Origin: Thermoplasmatales archaeon SM1-50
GTDB taxonomy: Archaea > Thermoplasmatota > E2 > DHVEG-1
Length of the DNA: 54,618 nt
Assembly: GCA_001595945.1 (NCBI GenBank)
Contig: LSSI01000024.1
Coordinates: 1 to 54,618, forward strand
Direction: 5' to 3'
Shown: one piece after another, positions 39,463 through 49,151 of the stretch
How positions within the stretch are numbered: the first letter of the stretch is position 1
How the letters are laid out: the number at the start of each line of letters is the position of its first letter
Translations under genes and position numbers: made by a program
Notes under the pieces: generated by a model
The model's input: the letters and a program-made list of their open reading frames with translations, nothing else
Told to the model about the DNA's origin: nothing
The model's database searches: none

Positions 39463-42400
39463 ATGCAAGTAAATATGCAGCAGGATGGGATGAGATTTAG
39501 GAAGTTACTGATAGTGATAGTTGTTATGGTTCTTTTCACAAGCTGCATACGCTTTTTTAAACCAATGGAGATCTGTAAAGCAGATGCACCTCCGACACTT
39601 TACGTTGGACCGGGTGAGAATTATATTCGAATCCAAGATGCTCTCAACAAGGCACAAGACGGCTATCGAATTTTTGTCTATAACGGTACATATTACGAAA
39701 ATCTGATAATTAATAAACGAATTGATTTATTCGGAGAAGATCGGTATAATACAATCATAAATGGAAACAGAGCAAATACGGTGATCCAAGTAACAAAAAA
39801 TAATGTAAATATCAGTCATTTTACGATAACAAATGGTAGCACAGCGGTAACTAGTAGCATCATTCAAATAAACGCTGGAAGTTCAATTATTACGGATAAT
39901 ATCATATCATTCGGATATAATGGAATTCATCTTAATAATTCACATAACCATCTTATTTACGATAACATCATTAGAAATAATTCAGGTGATGGGATTAAAC
40001 TGGATCGTTCATATTCGAATGTGAATATCAGCTTTAATACAATCTTGAGAAATAAAAATGGTATCTATCTCTATTACTCTGATGGAAATAATATTTTCAA
40101 CAATAAAATTCAAAACAATAATCGAAACGGGATTTTTCTTAACAACAGCTGTCGAAATAACATCATAAGAAATAACAACGCGTCGTTAAATGATAATCAT
40201 GGAATCTATCTCAATGGTTATAGCGATTATCAAACAATAACACATAACCAAATCTCTTATAATAAAAACTCTGGAGTGGTTTTAGAAAATTGTAGTAATA
40301 ATTTTGATATTAACAGAAACAGAATCATTGGCAACATCAATAACGGTATGATGATTATAGGTTCTAAAAATAACATAATCAACAACATTGTTTTGAGAAA
40401 CAACAAAGATGGTATTTACCTAGCTGCTGACGATAATAACACGGTGTACAATAATACTATCATTTATAACAATTTTGCTGGATTGAGGATGTATAACTCA
40501 ACTAATGATTATATTTTAAATAATGAAATCGGTTATAACAAAGAATATGGTCTTTACCTAGATTTTTTTACCATTAACAATATGATTTACAATAACTGCT
40601 TCCATGACAATTTTAAAAATGCTATGGATAAAAGTCTTAATCGCAACAAATGGAATATCACAAAAATAAGTGGTATTAATGTCATCCAAGGAACAATGCG
40701 CTGTGGTAATTATTGGGATAATTACGATGAAATCAATGAAGGAGCAAACGATGACGACCTTGATGGGATTGCAGATAGCCCTTACATCATCTATGGTTTA
40801 AATACTGATAAAGGAGCACTTCTTGACACAATACAACCTCGCATTGACGTACCTAACATCTCTCCAATTTCACAGATATTAGATAAGTACACAAACATAT
40901 CTGTTACCATAACTGATAATACAAAAATTAAGGAAGTGTACCTAAACATTATGGGACCAAATGGACAGTTGTATAACATCAGTATTTCTCAAAATAAAAC
41001 AGGAGATACCTACTATTTAAATAAAAAATTTTCACCGACAGGTAATTATACGTTTTATGTAGCTGCAAAGGATCCTCGGAATTGGAATTATTCAACAAAT
41101 TATACATTTGCAATTAAACCTGGAGAAAAACCAATAATCAAAGACAATTCACACTCAACAGCGAAACCTTCAAAAGAATTCACTTTTAATGCCACAGTCA
41201 CTTCGAAAAATGCAGTCGCATCTGACATTGAAGTCATTGTCCAGTGGAATCACGGAAATATAAAAAATAATACAACGATGGCACTTATCAGTGGGAATTA
41301 TTTCGTTGGAACTGTAATACTTGCACATAGTATTGAAAATCTCACATACCGTTTCAACGCAACCGATAAATGGGGTAACAGTGCGACTACAGAAACAAAA
41401 AAAATTAAAATCATCGATACCGACCCACCAGTAATACGAATCAACCGCTATGGACCCTCTTTTGAAGATCTTCCAAATAGTTATAGGTTTGATACTACGA
41501 TAACAGATGATTCTATTGTATCAATAGTGACAATAGAATATTGGTATAACACGAGTGAGAGGATGAAAACTACTATGGACTTCATAGGGAATAATAATTA
41601 CAAAAAAGTAATTGTCTTAGAGGAAAAACCATCAAGACTTTATTGTATTATCAATGCAACTGATATTGCAGGCAATATGAATGATTCAAGAAGTCCAGTA
41701 GCACAACACGACGGCCCATATAACGGGTTTGTATTACAAGAAATCACCTTTAATGGATCGAGGAGTTTTGATCTTGATGGTACAATTACTAGATATTTAT
41801 GGGATTTTGGAGACGGCACGACAGAAAATGGTAGTAGAATAACACATACCTATTATTCAAGCGGTAGCTACTCAGTGAAATTAATTGTCACTGATAATCA
41901 AGGGCGAAATGGAACAAGTCAGACACGCGTCACTATCTTTCCCTTTTCACGACATATAATACCACTTAATCAACTCGATCTTATCAACAACAGATATAAC
42001 CTAGCACTTACCAAACCATTCTACTGCTACGACACCGATGGTGATGGGATTTTTGATACATTTGTAGACCCTGCCCAAGTTCTTACTGCAGTGTATAATA
42101 AACAAGTTAATTTCAACGATGACACCCTGTTTTTGATTTCAATTGGTGAAGATTATGTTCCTGAGTTTTTTTGGAGCACTACGACTGATCTTATTTTCCC
42201 TATAGCTCATAGAATTGGTATGGTACAAAACAAAATAATCGACGATGTAAATGAACAAGCAAAATTATATGTCACTGTTGATAAATATCAGTGGGTTTAC
42301 ATAGAAATCGACGATCCATATCCCCTTTCACCAGTTATTATTACTACAGCAGGTAGGGTAATTTCTGATGACAAGATTTGGAGAGGCCCTCAAAAAATCT

Positions 42401-43140
42401 ATGTCTTTGACGACCCAGAAACAAACTATGAATATACATTTTATGATATCTACCCTCCACTTACGGTTTCATTTTCTCCAAGTGATGGAGGTATTATCAA
42501 CAGCAATCAACCAACGATAAAAATCATTTTTAACATACCAGCGACTATCACCACCGCAACATTTAACCAACGCAATGTAGTGTCTCAGTTAATACATTTA
42601 GATGATAAAAGCTATATGTATACACCGCCAGGATACCTTGAAAATGGAACCTACTTTTTAGAAATTTTTGCACAGGCGTTACATGGAAGAAGCTCGATTA
42701 CTTCTTCAGTTGTTTATTTATATTTTTCCTACGAGGCTCCACCTCAAAAAAGTTTTCTAGAGGAGAACTGGCTCTTGATACTCGTCGGCGTTTCGATCGG
42801 TATTATTGGAGGTGTATTGATTTTTTTTAAGAAAAAAAATATCTCTATCGATGGGTTCATATACTTGGGAAACAGAAAGATCATTCCTTTCTTCAAATCC
42901 ATTATCGTTGGACCGGTCAGTATTCGAATTCCTGAAGAAGGGTTCAGCAGAGCAGAATTTTACATTGACGGCCAACTAAAACAGCAAGTTACATCGTTCC
43001 CAGTACTTTGGCAGTGGAATGAAAAAGCGCTTCTAAAACATACGCTTGAAACAAAAGTGTTCGATAGCGATGGAAATAGCATTTCCAGTGGAGAAATGGA
43101 ATTCTATATTTTTAATCCTTTAAGAGGAAAACAACTTTAA
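39463..43140 (+). CDS. Large surface protein: beta-helix, PKD domain, TM anchor
   Basis: 1225 residues. Signal segment at ~10-35 (KLLIVIVVMVLFTSCIRFF). Residues ~45-440 form a right-handed parallel beta-helix of NosD/PbH1 type (~22-residue repeats such as NNSGDGIKL, NRNGIFLNNSCRNNIIRNNN). Ig-like modules follow. PKD at ~746-824 (YLWDFGDGTTENG, HTYYSSGSYSV). A membrane helix lies at ~1098-1120 (LLILVGVSIGIIGGVLIFFK). The last ~100 residues look like another Ig-like domain. TATA-like TTTTTATGATAAA lies ~25 bp before ATG 39463, so the mRNA may be leaderless. Stop overlaps the convergent gene. Confidence 0.85.
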   Translation: MQVNMQQDGMRFRKLLIVIVVMVLFTSCIRFFKPMEICKADAPPTLYVGPGENYIRIQDALNKAQDGYRIFVYNGTYYENLIINKRIDLFGEDRYNTIINGNRANTVIQVTKNNVNISHFTITNGSTAVTSSIIQINAGSSIITDNIISFGYNGIHLNNSHNHLIYDNIIRNNSGDGIKLDRSYSNVNISFNTILRNKNGIYLYYSDGNNIFNNKIQNNNRNGIFLNNSCRNNIIRNNNASLNDNHGIYLNGYSDYQTITHNQISYNKNSGVVLENCSNNFDINRNRIIGNINNGMMIIGSKNNIINNIVLRNNKDGIYLAADDNNTVYNNTIIYNNFAGLRMYNSTNDYILNNEIGYNKEYGLYLDFFTINNMIYNNCFHDNFKNAMDKSLNRNKWNITKISGINVIQGTMRCGNYWDNYDEINEGANDDDLDGIADSPYIIYGLNTDKGALLDTIQPRIDVPNISPISQILDKYTNISVTITDNTKIKEVYLNIMGPNGQLYNISISQNKTGDTYYLNKKFSPTGNYTFYVAAKDPRNWNYSTNYTFAIKPGEKPIIKDNSHSTAKPSKEFTFNATVTSKNAVASDIEVIVQWNHGNIKNNTTMALISGNYFVGTVILAHSIENLTYRFNATDKWGNSATTETKKIKIIDTDPPVIRINRYGPSFEDLPNSYRFDTTITDDSIVSIVTIEYWYNTSERMKTTMDFIGNNNYKKVIVLEEKPSRLYCIINATDIAGNMNDSRSPVAQHDGPYNGFVLQEITFNGSRSFDLDGTITRYLWDFGDGTTENGSRITHTYYSSGSYSVKLIVTDNQGRNGTSQTRVTIFPFSRHIIPLNQLDLINNRYNLALTKPFYCYDTDGDGIFDTFVDPAQVLTAVYNKQVNFNDDTLFLISIGEDYVPEFFWSTTTDLIFPIAHRIGMVQNKIIDDVNEQAKLYVTVDKYQWVYIEIDDPYPLSPVIITTAGRVISDDKIWRGPQKIYVFDDPETNYEYTFYDIYPPLTVSFSPSDGGIINSNQPTIKIIFNIPATITTATFNQRNVVSQLIHLDDKSYMYTPPGYLENGTYFLEIFAQALHGRSSITSSVVYLYFSYEAPPQKSFLEENWLLILVGVSIGIIGGVLIFFKKKNISIDGFIYLGNRKIIPFFKSIIVGPVSIRIPEEGFSRAEFYIDGQLKQQVTSFPVLWQWNEKALLKHTLETKVFDSDGNSISSGEMEFYIFNPLRGKQL

Positions 43141-44045
43141 TCAAGCGGGTGGGTTCTTTTTGAATTTTCTTGTCCAGAAAGAAATGCCAAACCTTCTTCA
43201 GTGAGTTCGATTTCATTAAACGACACATAATGAAGCAGTTCATTTTGAAGTAATTTCTGCACGATATATTTAAATTCGATTTTAGAAACATGCAAGATCA
43301 TCAATGCAGTTTCTGCGTCCATATCTCGAGATTGGAGTATTTTAAGAAGTTCGAATTCTTTATCCGCTAGCATCACTTCCTCTTGATATTCTCCTGAAGG
43401 ATCCTCGTATTCCTGAGTAAGATTTGTCACATAATTTTCAATGATTGTATCAAGATTCAGACGATCAAGTTCTTTTCCCTCTTTGTTATATAGAATACAG
43501 ATTTTTTGAAAAGTATCGTATTTCCAGGATCCTACATTTTTCCAACTATAACCAAGAAGACTAACATCATCTCGATGTTCTATTCTATTACCGAATTTCT
43601 TCATTTGTGTCTGTTGTTTTCTTTTTCGGTTTTGTCTATGCATATACCGTTGTTCTGTTTGTAAGAGTGCTAAGTCAACACCAAAGTTTCGTAGTTCTGA
43701 AATAATTTGTTCTCCAGCTTGTTCTTTTAATTCTCTCATAAAAAATAATCCTGTTTTTCCTATTAAGTCCATGTAGACAACACGAATAATTGTTTCAATT
43801 GCTTTTCCTATTTTTGAGGATTCAACAATATCGATTTCGTTTGAGATACTGATTATGAATTCTGAGTTTATAAACTCAGGATTTTCAATATTCACATATT
43901 TTAAAAAAGAGTAATTCTGTTCTAAAGTTTTGATAATGGTACCTATCACTGTTGAAGCAAAAGTTTGAGATGTTCTTCGACTTGCGACACGATAAAGAGT
44001 AACAAGGATACTTTCAATTACTTCTGAATTCTTCATCTTAGTCAT
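43137..44045 (-). CDS. wHTH protein following the histidine kinase; likely effector
   Basis: 302 residues, 6 nt after the kinase stop, same operon. Residues ~1-130 form an alpha/beta domain without a name I can give (RVVYMDLIGKTGLFFMRELK, ELRNFGVDLALLQ). A basic linker follows (MHRQNRKRKQQTQMKKFGNR). Residues ~225-295 are a winged helix (LADKEFELLKILQSRDMDAE, IQVQK-like recognition region, VSFNEIELTEEGLAFLSGQE). Most likely a DNA-binding output protein of the kinase system. It lacks a receiver domain, so coupling is unclear. Stop codon overlaps the convergent 1225-residue gene. Confidence 0.7.
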   Translation of the reverse strand: MTKMKNSEVIESILVTLYRVASRRTSQTFASTVIGTIIKTLEQNYSFLKYVNIENPEFINSEFIISISNEIDIVESSKIGKAIETIIRVVYMDLIGKTGLFFMRELKEQAGEQIISELRNFGVDLALLQTEQRYMHRQNRKRKQQTQMKKFGNRIEHRDDVSLLGYSWKNVGSWKYDTFQKICILYNKEGKELDRLNLDTIIENYVTNLTQEYEDPSGEYQEEVMLADKEFELLKILQSRDMDAETALMILHVSKIEFKYIVQKLLQNELLHYVSFNEIELTEEGLAFLSGQENSKRTHPLD

Positions 44046-44051
44046 AAAAAA

Positions 44052-47000
44052 TCAAGTTTTAAAATCAACGATCATTTTATAAACATACGGAAGTCGTATG
44101 ATAAATTTGCTTCCTTTCCCAACCTCACTTTCCGCCCAAATCGTTCCATTATGTTTTTTCACAATTTCTTTAGATATGAATAACCCTAGTCCAGTGCCTT
44201 CGTTGTTGCGATCTTCACCAGTATACGCCTGATAGAATTTTGTAAAAATTTTCTTAAGTTCATCTTTTGAAATTCCGATTCCTGTATCTACAACGGAAAT
44301 TCGTATGTGGTTATTCTTTTTTTCAACATCTAAACCGATAAAACCGCAGTCAGTAAATTTAAGGGAATTGTTAATAAGATTTTTCAATACTTGCGATAAA
44401 CGATTTTTATCGCCAATAATATGGGGAAGTGATGTCGGGATATTAACACGAAATTCTAATTTTTTATTTATTACCGACGGTCGCATATCTTCAACGATTT
44501 CCTTTAAAAATTCAACAGGATCTATTTTCTCCATATCAAATCGCATCGTGTCACTATCAAGACGAGCGACATCCAAGATATCATTGACAAGACGTAACAG
44601 TCGTTCTGCATTCCGCAAACTAATTTTTGCCCAATTCTTAATCTTTTCACTGCTCTCACTATCATGAAGAATAAGGTCCAGGTATCCTTTGATAGGAGTA
44701 ACAGGAGAACGAAGCTCATGAGCAGCTATGTTCATAAATTCTGTCTTCAAACGTTCATTTTTCTTCAATTCATCTTCTATTTCTCTCCGTTGTGTTATAT
44801 CACGAACTGTACAGACGATACCACCAAACTCAGCTTGCTTGGTTAATGGTGCGATGTTCGTTTCGATAGGGATTATATCACCATCACCAGCAACAAGCTC
44901 CAATTCGACATTCTCAATTTTATCATTCTTCTCACGAACATCAATAAAAATCTGCTGGAAGAAATAGACTGAATCTTCAAGGAGATATTTTCTGAATGGT
45001 GTTGCTAGAATCTGACTTTTTCTCCTTCCGCATAATTTTTCAAAAGAAGGATTTACATACGTAAGACGTCCAAGTGAATCTGTTGTAAATACGCCATCTG
45101 CCGATGTTTCGGCAAGGATACGATATTTCTCCTCCGATTTCATAAGCTCCTCTAAGACATTTTTTCGTTCCGTGATATCTTCAAGAGTTCCAACTATAGA
45201 AACAGGTTCATTTTTATCGTCAAAGATAGCAATGCACGTATCACGCATCCATCGATAACCACGTGTTTTATGTTTAAAACGGTACTCGAGTGATTGAACA
45301 GTGTCCTGTTTTTGTTGACAATCAGTTATACTTTTTAGATGTTGGATCCACCGCGGAGTATCATCAGGATGAACAAGCTCTTCGATTACTTTTAAGCTAA
45401 GAGATGCCATCTCTTCTAGGGAGTACCCAATAATTTTTACTGAAGAAGGACTGACATAATCACATGTACCTCTTTGTAGATTAAATTGATAAATCATGTC
45501 AAAAGAATTTTCCAATACTATCTGGAATCTCTGTTCACTTTCACTAAGTGATTTCACTCCTTCCTTGCAATGAGTAATATCAACATAAGAAGCTATAATA
45601 CATATTAGTTTTGTCGATTCATTATTAATCATATTTGCAGATAGTTGCATCTGAAATGTGGAGTGATCTTTTCGCACACCAATAACTTCCCCTATCCACT
45701 CTCCTTTAGTATGTAGCGCATCCATTATTTGAATGAATTGTTCTTTCATTTTCCAGAACTGCATTATAGGTTTTCCGATTACCTCTTTTTTGTTTGAATA
45801 TCCCCACAAACAGAGAAAAGAATCATTTGCATACCTCAATTTTCCCTTAAGATCTATGAATATAATGGCATTAATAGAGGAAGCAATTGCATTGTCTTTT
45901 ATCTGCATGGCTTCTTCCATTTGTTTTCGCTTGGTAATATCTACGATAACAAGAATATACGAAAAGATGTCCTCTTGGTCATTTACAAGGGGAGAGCTAT
46001 AGACAATACCAACCCGCTTCTCATCATGTTTTGTAAGAGCAACGATTTCGAAGGGTGCGATTTTTTTATTTACCTTTTTTTTTGAAAATATTTTTTTTAA
46101 ATTTCTTTTGGATTCCTTGGTGAGGAAGGATAGGGTTAAAAAATTTTTGCCTTTTATTTCATTTGGCTGGTATGTACTCCATTCAGTGATGCGTTCGTTT
46201 ACATCTAAAACTATTCCATTTGTATCAACTATAATAAGTGTTTGAGGGAAAAGGTTAAATATGGTATGGAATTTGTATTGTTGTTCTTGCAATAATTCCT
46301 CTGTTTTTTTATTTTCAGTGATGTCTTTTAAAATGACTAAAACTGCATTTGTACAAGATGTCGAGGTTTCTTTCATAGGAGTTATGGCCTGTACATACCA
46401 GTTTCCTTCTTTACAATAAACGTCTTTGAGAGGTAGACCATGCTCAAAAACCCAAGAATGTTTCGTAATAAACTCCTCTGATTCATGAGGGGAATGAAAA
46501 TCATGATATGTTTTTCCTATCACATCTTCGCAGGAACGTTTCAGCCACGACAAATACGCATTATTGACCATAATATATCGACAATCCGAATCCATTAGAT
46601 ACATTGAATCATCAGCATATTCAATAAGAGAGTGTAGACGTTGTTCCGCTTGTTTTTGCTTGGAGATGTTTCTAATAATGTATAAATAACCAAGGTTTTT
46701 TCCATAATTATTTTTCAAACCACAGAGGGTTACTGTCACATCCAATATTTCGTTGTGTTTAGTGAGTATCTTAGTTTCTAGTTGATATTGAAGTCCTGAT
46801 TGATTGCTTAATTGTTTTTCGATTTTTAACCATTCATCAGTTGAATGGAGAGATGAAACCGATTGTAAATAAAGATCTATTTCTGTTTTCTGTAGGAGTG
46901 TTTCAGTGTAGGAATTCCATGAGATGATTCGTTTTTGTGTGTCAAGAACAATAACAGCAAGGAAGCATGTCTCAAAGGTAGTTTGATATACTATCTCTTG

Positions 47001-47189
47001 ATGTTCTGATTTTAATGTACTTTCTTTTTTCGAAAGTGAATTTAAAAGCATCGTGGAATCATCAGAATTATGCAAAACGACATCATTGGATTTTGATAGA
47101 TTTTCCTCATTGTAGGATGACTTTGTCTGAATAGTTCTCAATCGTTCTTCTTCTCGCAATATTTTTACGATTTCGGGTTCGCTTGTCAT
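44052..47189 (-). CDS. Multi-PAS sensor histidine kinase
   Basis: 1045 residues, no membrane helix seen, so cytoplasmic. Six PAS/PAC units in a row: ~65-180, 186-300, 302-425, 428-545, 550-680 and 685-800, most closing with DIT/DIS-type PAC ends (IRNISKQKQ, LKDITENKK, IVDITKRKQ, YVDITHCKE, LEDITERKN, VRDITQRRE). The HisKA phosphoacceptor is His824 in AAHELRSPVTPIKGYL. HATPase_c follows with NLINNSLKF (N box), DTGIGI and GTGLGLFISKE (G boxes). It senses redox, light or small ligands through PAS. A response regulator lies 84 bp upstream. Confidence 0.95.
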   Translation of the reverse strand: MTSEPEIVKILREEERLRTIQTKSSYNEENLSKSNDVVLHNSDDSTMLLNSLSKKESTLKSEHQEIVYQTTFETCFLAVIVLDTQKRIISWNSYTETLLQKTEIDLYLQSVSSLHSTDEWLKIEKQLSNQSGLQYQLETKILTKHNEILDVTVTLCGLKNNYGKNLGYLYIIRNISKQKQAEQRLHSLIEYADDSMYLMDSDCRYIMVNNAYLSWLKRSCEDVIGKTYHDFHSPHESEEFITKHSWVFEHGLPLKDVYCKEGNWYVQAITPMKETSTSCTNAVLVILKDITENKKTEELLQEQQYKFHTIFNLFPQTLIIVDTNGIVLDVNERITEWSTYQPNEIKGKNFLTLSFLTKESKRNLKKIFSKKKVNKKIAPFEIVALTKHDEKRVGIVYSSPLVNDQEDIFSYILVIVDITKRKQMEEAMQIKDNAIASSINAIIFIDLKGKLRYANDSFLCLWGYSNKKEVIGKPIMQFWKMKEQFIQIMDALHTKGEWIGEVIGVRKDHSTFQMQLSANMINNESTKLICIIASYVDITHCKEGVKSLSESEQRFQIVLENSFDMIYQFNLQRGTCDYVSPSSVKIIGYSLEEMASLSLKVIEELVHPDDTPRWIQHLKSITDCQQKQDTVQSLEYRFKHKTRGYRWMRDTCIAIFDDKNEPVSIVGTLEDITERKNVLEELMKSEEKYRILAETSADGVFTTDSLGRLTYVNPSFEKLCGRRKSQILATPFRKYLLEDSVYFFQQIFIDVREKNDKIENVELELVAGDGDIIPIETNIAPLTKQAEFGGIVCTVRDITQRREIEDELKKNERLKTEFMNIAAHELRSPVTPIKGYLDLILHDSESSEKIKNWAKISLRNAERLLRLVNDILDVARLDSDTMRFDMEKIDPVEFLKEIVEDMRPSVINKKLEFRVNIPTSLPHIIGDKNRLSQVLKNLINNSLKFTDCGFIGLDVEKKNNHIRISVVDTGIGISKDELKKIFTKFYQAYTGEDRNNEGTGLGLFISKEIVKKHNGTIWAESEVGKGSKFIIRLPYVYKMIVDFKT

Positions 47190-47273
47190 GATCCCCTTCC
47201 TAAGAGTATATGTGAGCTTCTTTACATCCCATTTTTTGTATTATGCTGAAGATAAAAAATCCTAATGATTTTC

Positions 47274-47636
47274 CTAAATTTTCAATATTCTATCAACTCT
47301 TTGCAAGAGAGTTTCCTTGTCAAATGGTTTCATGATGTAGTCCGCTAACCCTTCATCGAGTAATACCTGTTTTCTTTTTTCCGATATATCTAAGACACTC
47401 ATAAACGCGACTTTTATGTCCTTGTTTTTCTTTTTAATACGGTTGAAAACATCCCAACCACTCATACCAGGCATCATAATATCTAAGAGTACCAAATCCA
47501 CTTTTTCTTTCTCAAGTCTCCGTAACGCTTCTTCACCACTGTAGGATGGAACGACAATATAACCACCAAGTTCCAAGACGGTTCTTGTCAAATCAACAAT
47601 ATCTGGTTCGTTGTCGACAACCATGATTTTCTTCAT
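47274..47636 (-). CDS. Single-domain response regulator (CheY-like)
   Basis: 120 residues, receiver domain only. Acidic pocket in MVVDNEPD, phosphoacceptor Asp52 in LVLLDIMMPG, Lys103 in YIMKPF. No output domain. Placed just upstream of the multi-PAS kinase on the same strand, so it is probably its phosphate acceptor, passing the signal to a separate output protein. ATG 47636; TTATTATAATT at ~47700 is a possible TATA box. Confidence 0.93.
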   Translation of the reverse strand: MKKIMVVDNEPDIVDLTRTVLELGGYIVVPSYSGEEALRRLEKEKVDLVLLDIMMPGMSGWDVFNRIKKKNKDIKVAFMSVLDISEKRKQVLLDEGLADYIMKPFDKETLLQRVDRILKI

Positions 47637-47802
47637 GTTACAGATTCCTCATCCATGTTCGTAAGTCTGATTTACCTATAAGAAGATATCGTAAAATGTT
47701 TATTATAATTATTCTTTAAATTTGATTTTTTCAGTTCCTATGTAAGAAAAGTATAAATTCTCATTTGTCATATGTTTCTGCATAATTTCTAACGGGTGCA
47801 CC

Positions 47803-48330
47803 ATGAGGGAAAATGAAAATATCTTCATTTCATTAGAGATAAGAAAAAATGCGGAGTCAAAAGGACTGATGTTAAGTGTTCAATTTGATACAAAAGCTCC
47901 TAATTTTTTTCAGGAAGACGAGACGTTTACCTGGAGTCCGACCTATGATGAACTTTATTTTATTAAAGAGGCTTTTGCACTAATGGGAGGAAATCAAGTT
48001 CAGTTGAGAGAAAAAGAAGAACCACAAGAAGAGGAATCAGAAGATATCGATACGTCCTTTGGGATGGATAAAACAGATTATTCACATCGTTCTTCTGAAA
48101 TACGGATCGCTCCGTTACCCAATGAAGTAGCTCTTGAGGTACCAGAGGATGTGAAATCCTCTAATCTAAAAAATAATGCAGAAGAAGAAAAAATATTTAT
48201 ACAAGCTGATGAGAAAAAAATCGATGAAATTTTACACAGAAAAAAACAAGCGACAAAAAAAAAGTTCCAGCCAAATCCTAATGCAAAGACAATGCTTGAT
48301 AAGATGATGAAACAAAAAAAGAAGAAATAA
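47803..48330 (+). CDS. Acidic protein with Lys-rich tail, unknown function
   Basis: 175 residues. The N-terminal ~65 residues look folded (FISLEIRKNAESKGLMLSVQ, then TFTWSPTYDELYFIKEAFAL). Residues ~66-145 are acidic and probably disordered (EKEEPQEEESEDIDTS). The tail is strongly basic (HRKKQATKKKFQPNP, MMKQKKKK). Mixed charge resembles a nucleic-acid or chromatin accessory protein, but no family is recognised. It diverges from the response regulator gene, 166 bp apart. Confidence 0.65.
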   Translation: MRENENIFISLEIRKNAESKGLMLSVQFDTKAPNFFQEDETFTWSPTYDELYFIKEAFALMGGNQVQLREKEEPQEEESEDIDTSFGMDKTDYSHRSSEIRIAPLPNEVALEVPEDVKSSNLKNNAEEEKIFIQADEKKIDEILHRKKQATKKKFQPNPNAKTMLDKMMKQKKKK

Positions 48331-48350
48331 ATGTTTTCATGATTACCCCC

Positions 48351-49151
48351 CTATTTTACAGAAGGAATTTTATTAGGTATATTGAATTTTCTACATTGCT
48401 TTGAAAGAATCACATTCATCTCATTGATATATTTATCCCAAGGAGTGATATTATTTTCATATAGCGCATTGTATTGTGGGAGTAAAAGAGGATAGTGTAT
48501 TTTAATCAGATTTCTAAAATAAATTTTTTGGTCCCCCTTTAGTTCTAAGTGTTTATGCAAGAGATATTGTGCATCAACGCTTTTAGCTGCTTTGAAGATT
48601 TGATCTATCTCAGAATCGGTGATGTATGGTAAAATCGGAATCAATGCAAGTCCTGCTTTAACACTTTGTTTGCGAAGGTTTTCGATAGTTCGAAGGCGAT
48701 TATGGGGTGAAGGAACTTCCGGCTCAAAGATACGAACATTCCGGTTATTAAGAGAGGAGATACTGATGGTTATTAGACACTCAAGTTCAGAGATGACGTT
48801 TATATCTCGTAAAATCAAAGGAGATTTTGTAAGGATATGACACGGAAAATTATATTCCTTTAAAATCTCAAGAATAGCGTTGGTAAGGTTAAATTTTTTT
48901 TCGATATTCTGATAGGGATCGTGTGCCGAACCTATGATGATTCGGCCGTTCTGTATCGTATCTAATTCTTTTTTTAAAATATCAATGATATTTTTTTTTA
49001 CGTAGATTGTTTTCTCGAAGGAAGAATCGCAGTACTGGCAGCCGAATTCACAATTTTGATAGGGATCGATACAGTACTTACCTTGAAAAAGCGAGTCATT
49101 ATTAGTAATTTTTTTGATAATAGAATCACAGTTAATGAGTTTGTACTTCAT
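48351..49151 (-). CDS. Radical SAM protein (SplB/COG1533-like)
   Basis: 266 residues. The Fe-S motif CX3CX2C is in YQNCEFGCQYCD at ~32-41. Other family strings are IIGSAHDPYQNIEKK, PCHILTKSPLILRDI, ITISISSLN and RLRTIENLRKQSVKAGLALI. The family relates to spore photoproduct lyase; most members have no known reaction. The ATG sits next to the argS stop codon, so it is co-translated with arginyl-tRNA synthetase. This is probably genome-position linkage rather than function, though a tRNA role is possible. Confidence 0.88.
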   Translation of the reverse strand: MKYKLINCDSIIKKITNNDSLFQGKYCIDPYQNCEFGCQYCDSSFEKTIYVKKNIIDILKKELDTIQNGRIIIGSAHDPYQNIEKKFNLTNAILEILKEYNFPCHILTKSPLILRDINVISELECLITISISSLNNRNVRIFEPEVPSPHNRLRTIENLRKQSVKAGLALIPILPYITDSEIDQIFKAAKSVDAQYLLHKHLELKGDQKIYFRNLIKIHYPLLLPQYNALYENNITPWDKYINEMNVILSKQCRKFNIPNKIPSVK

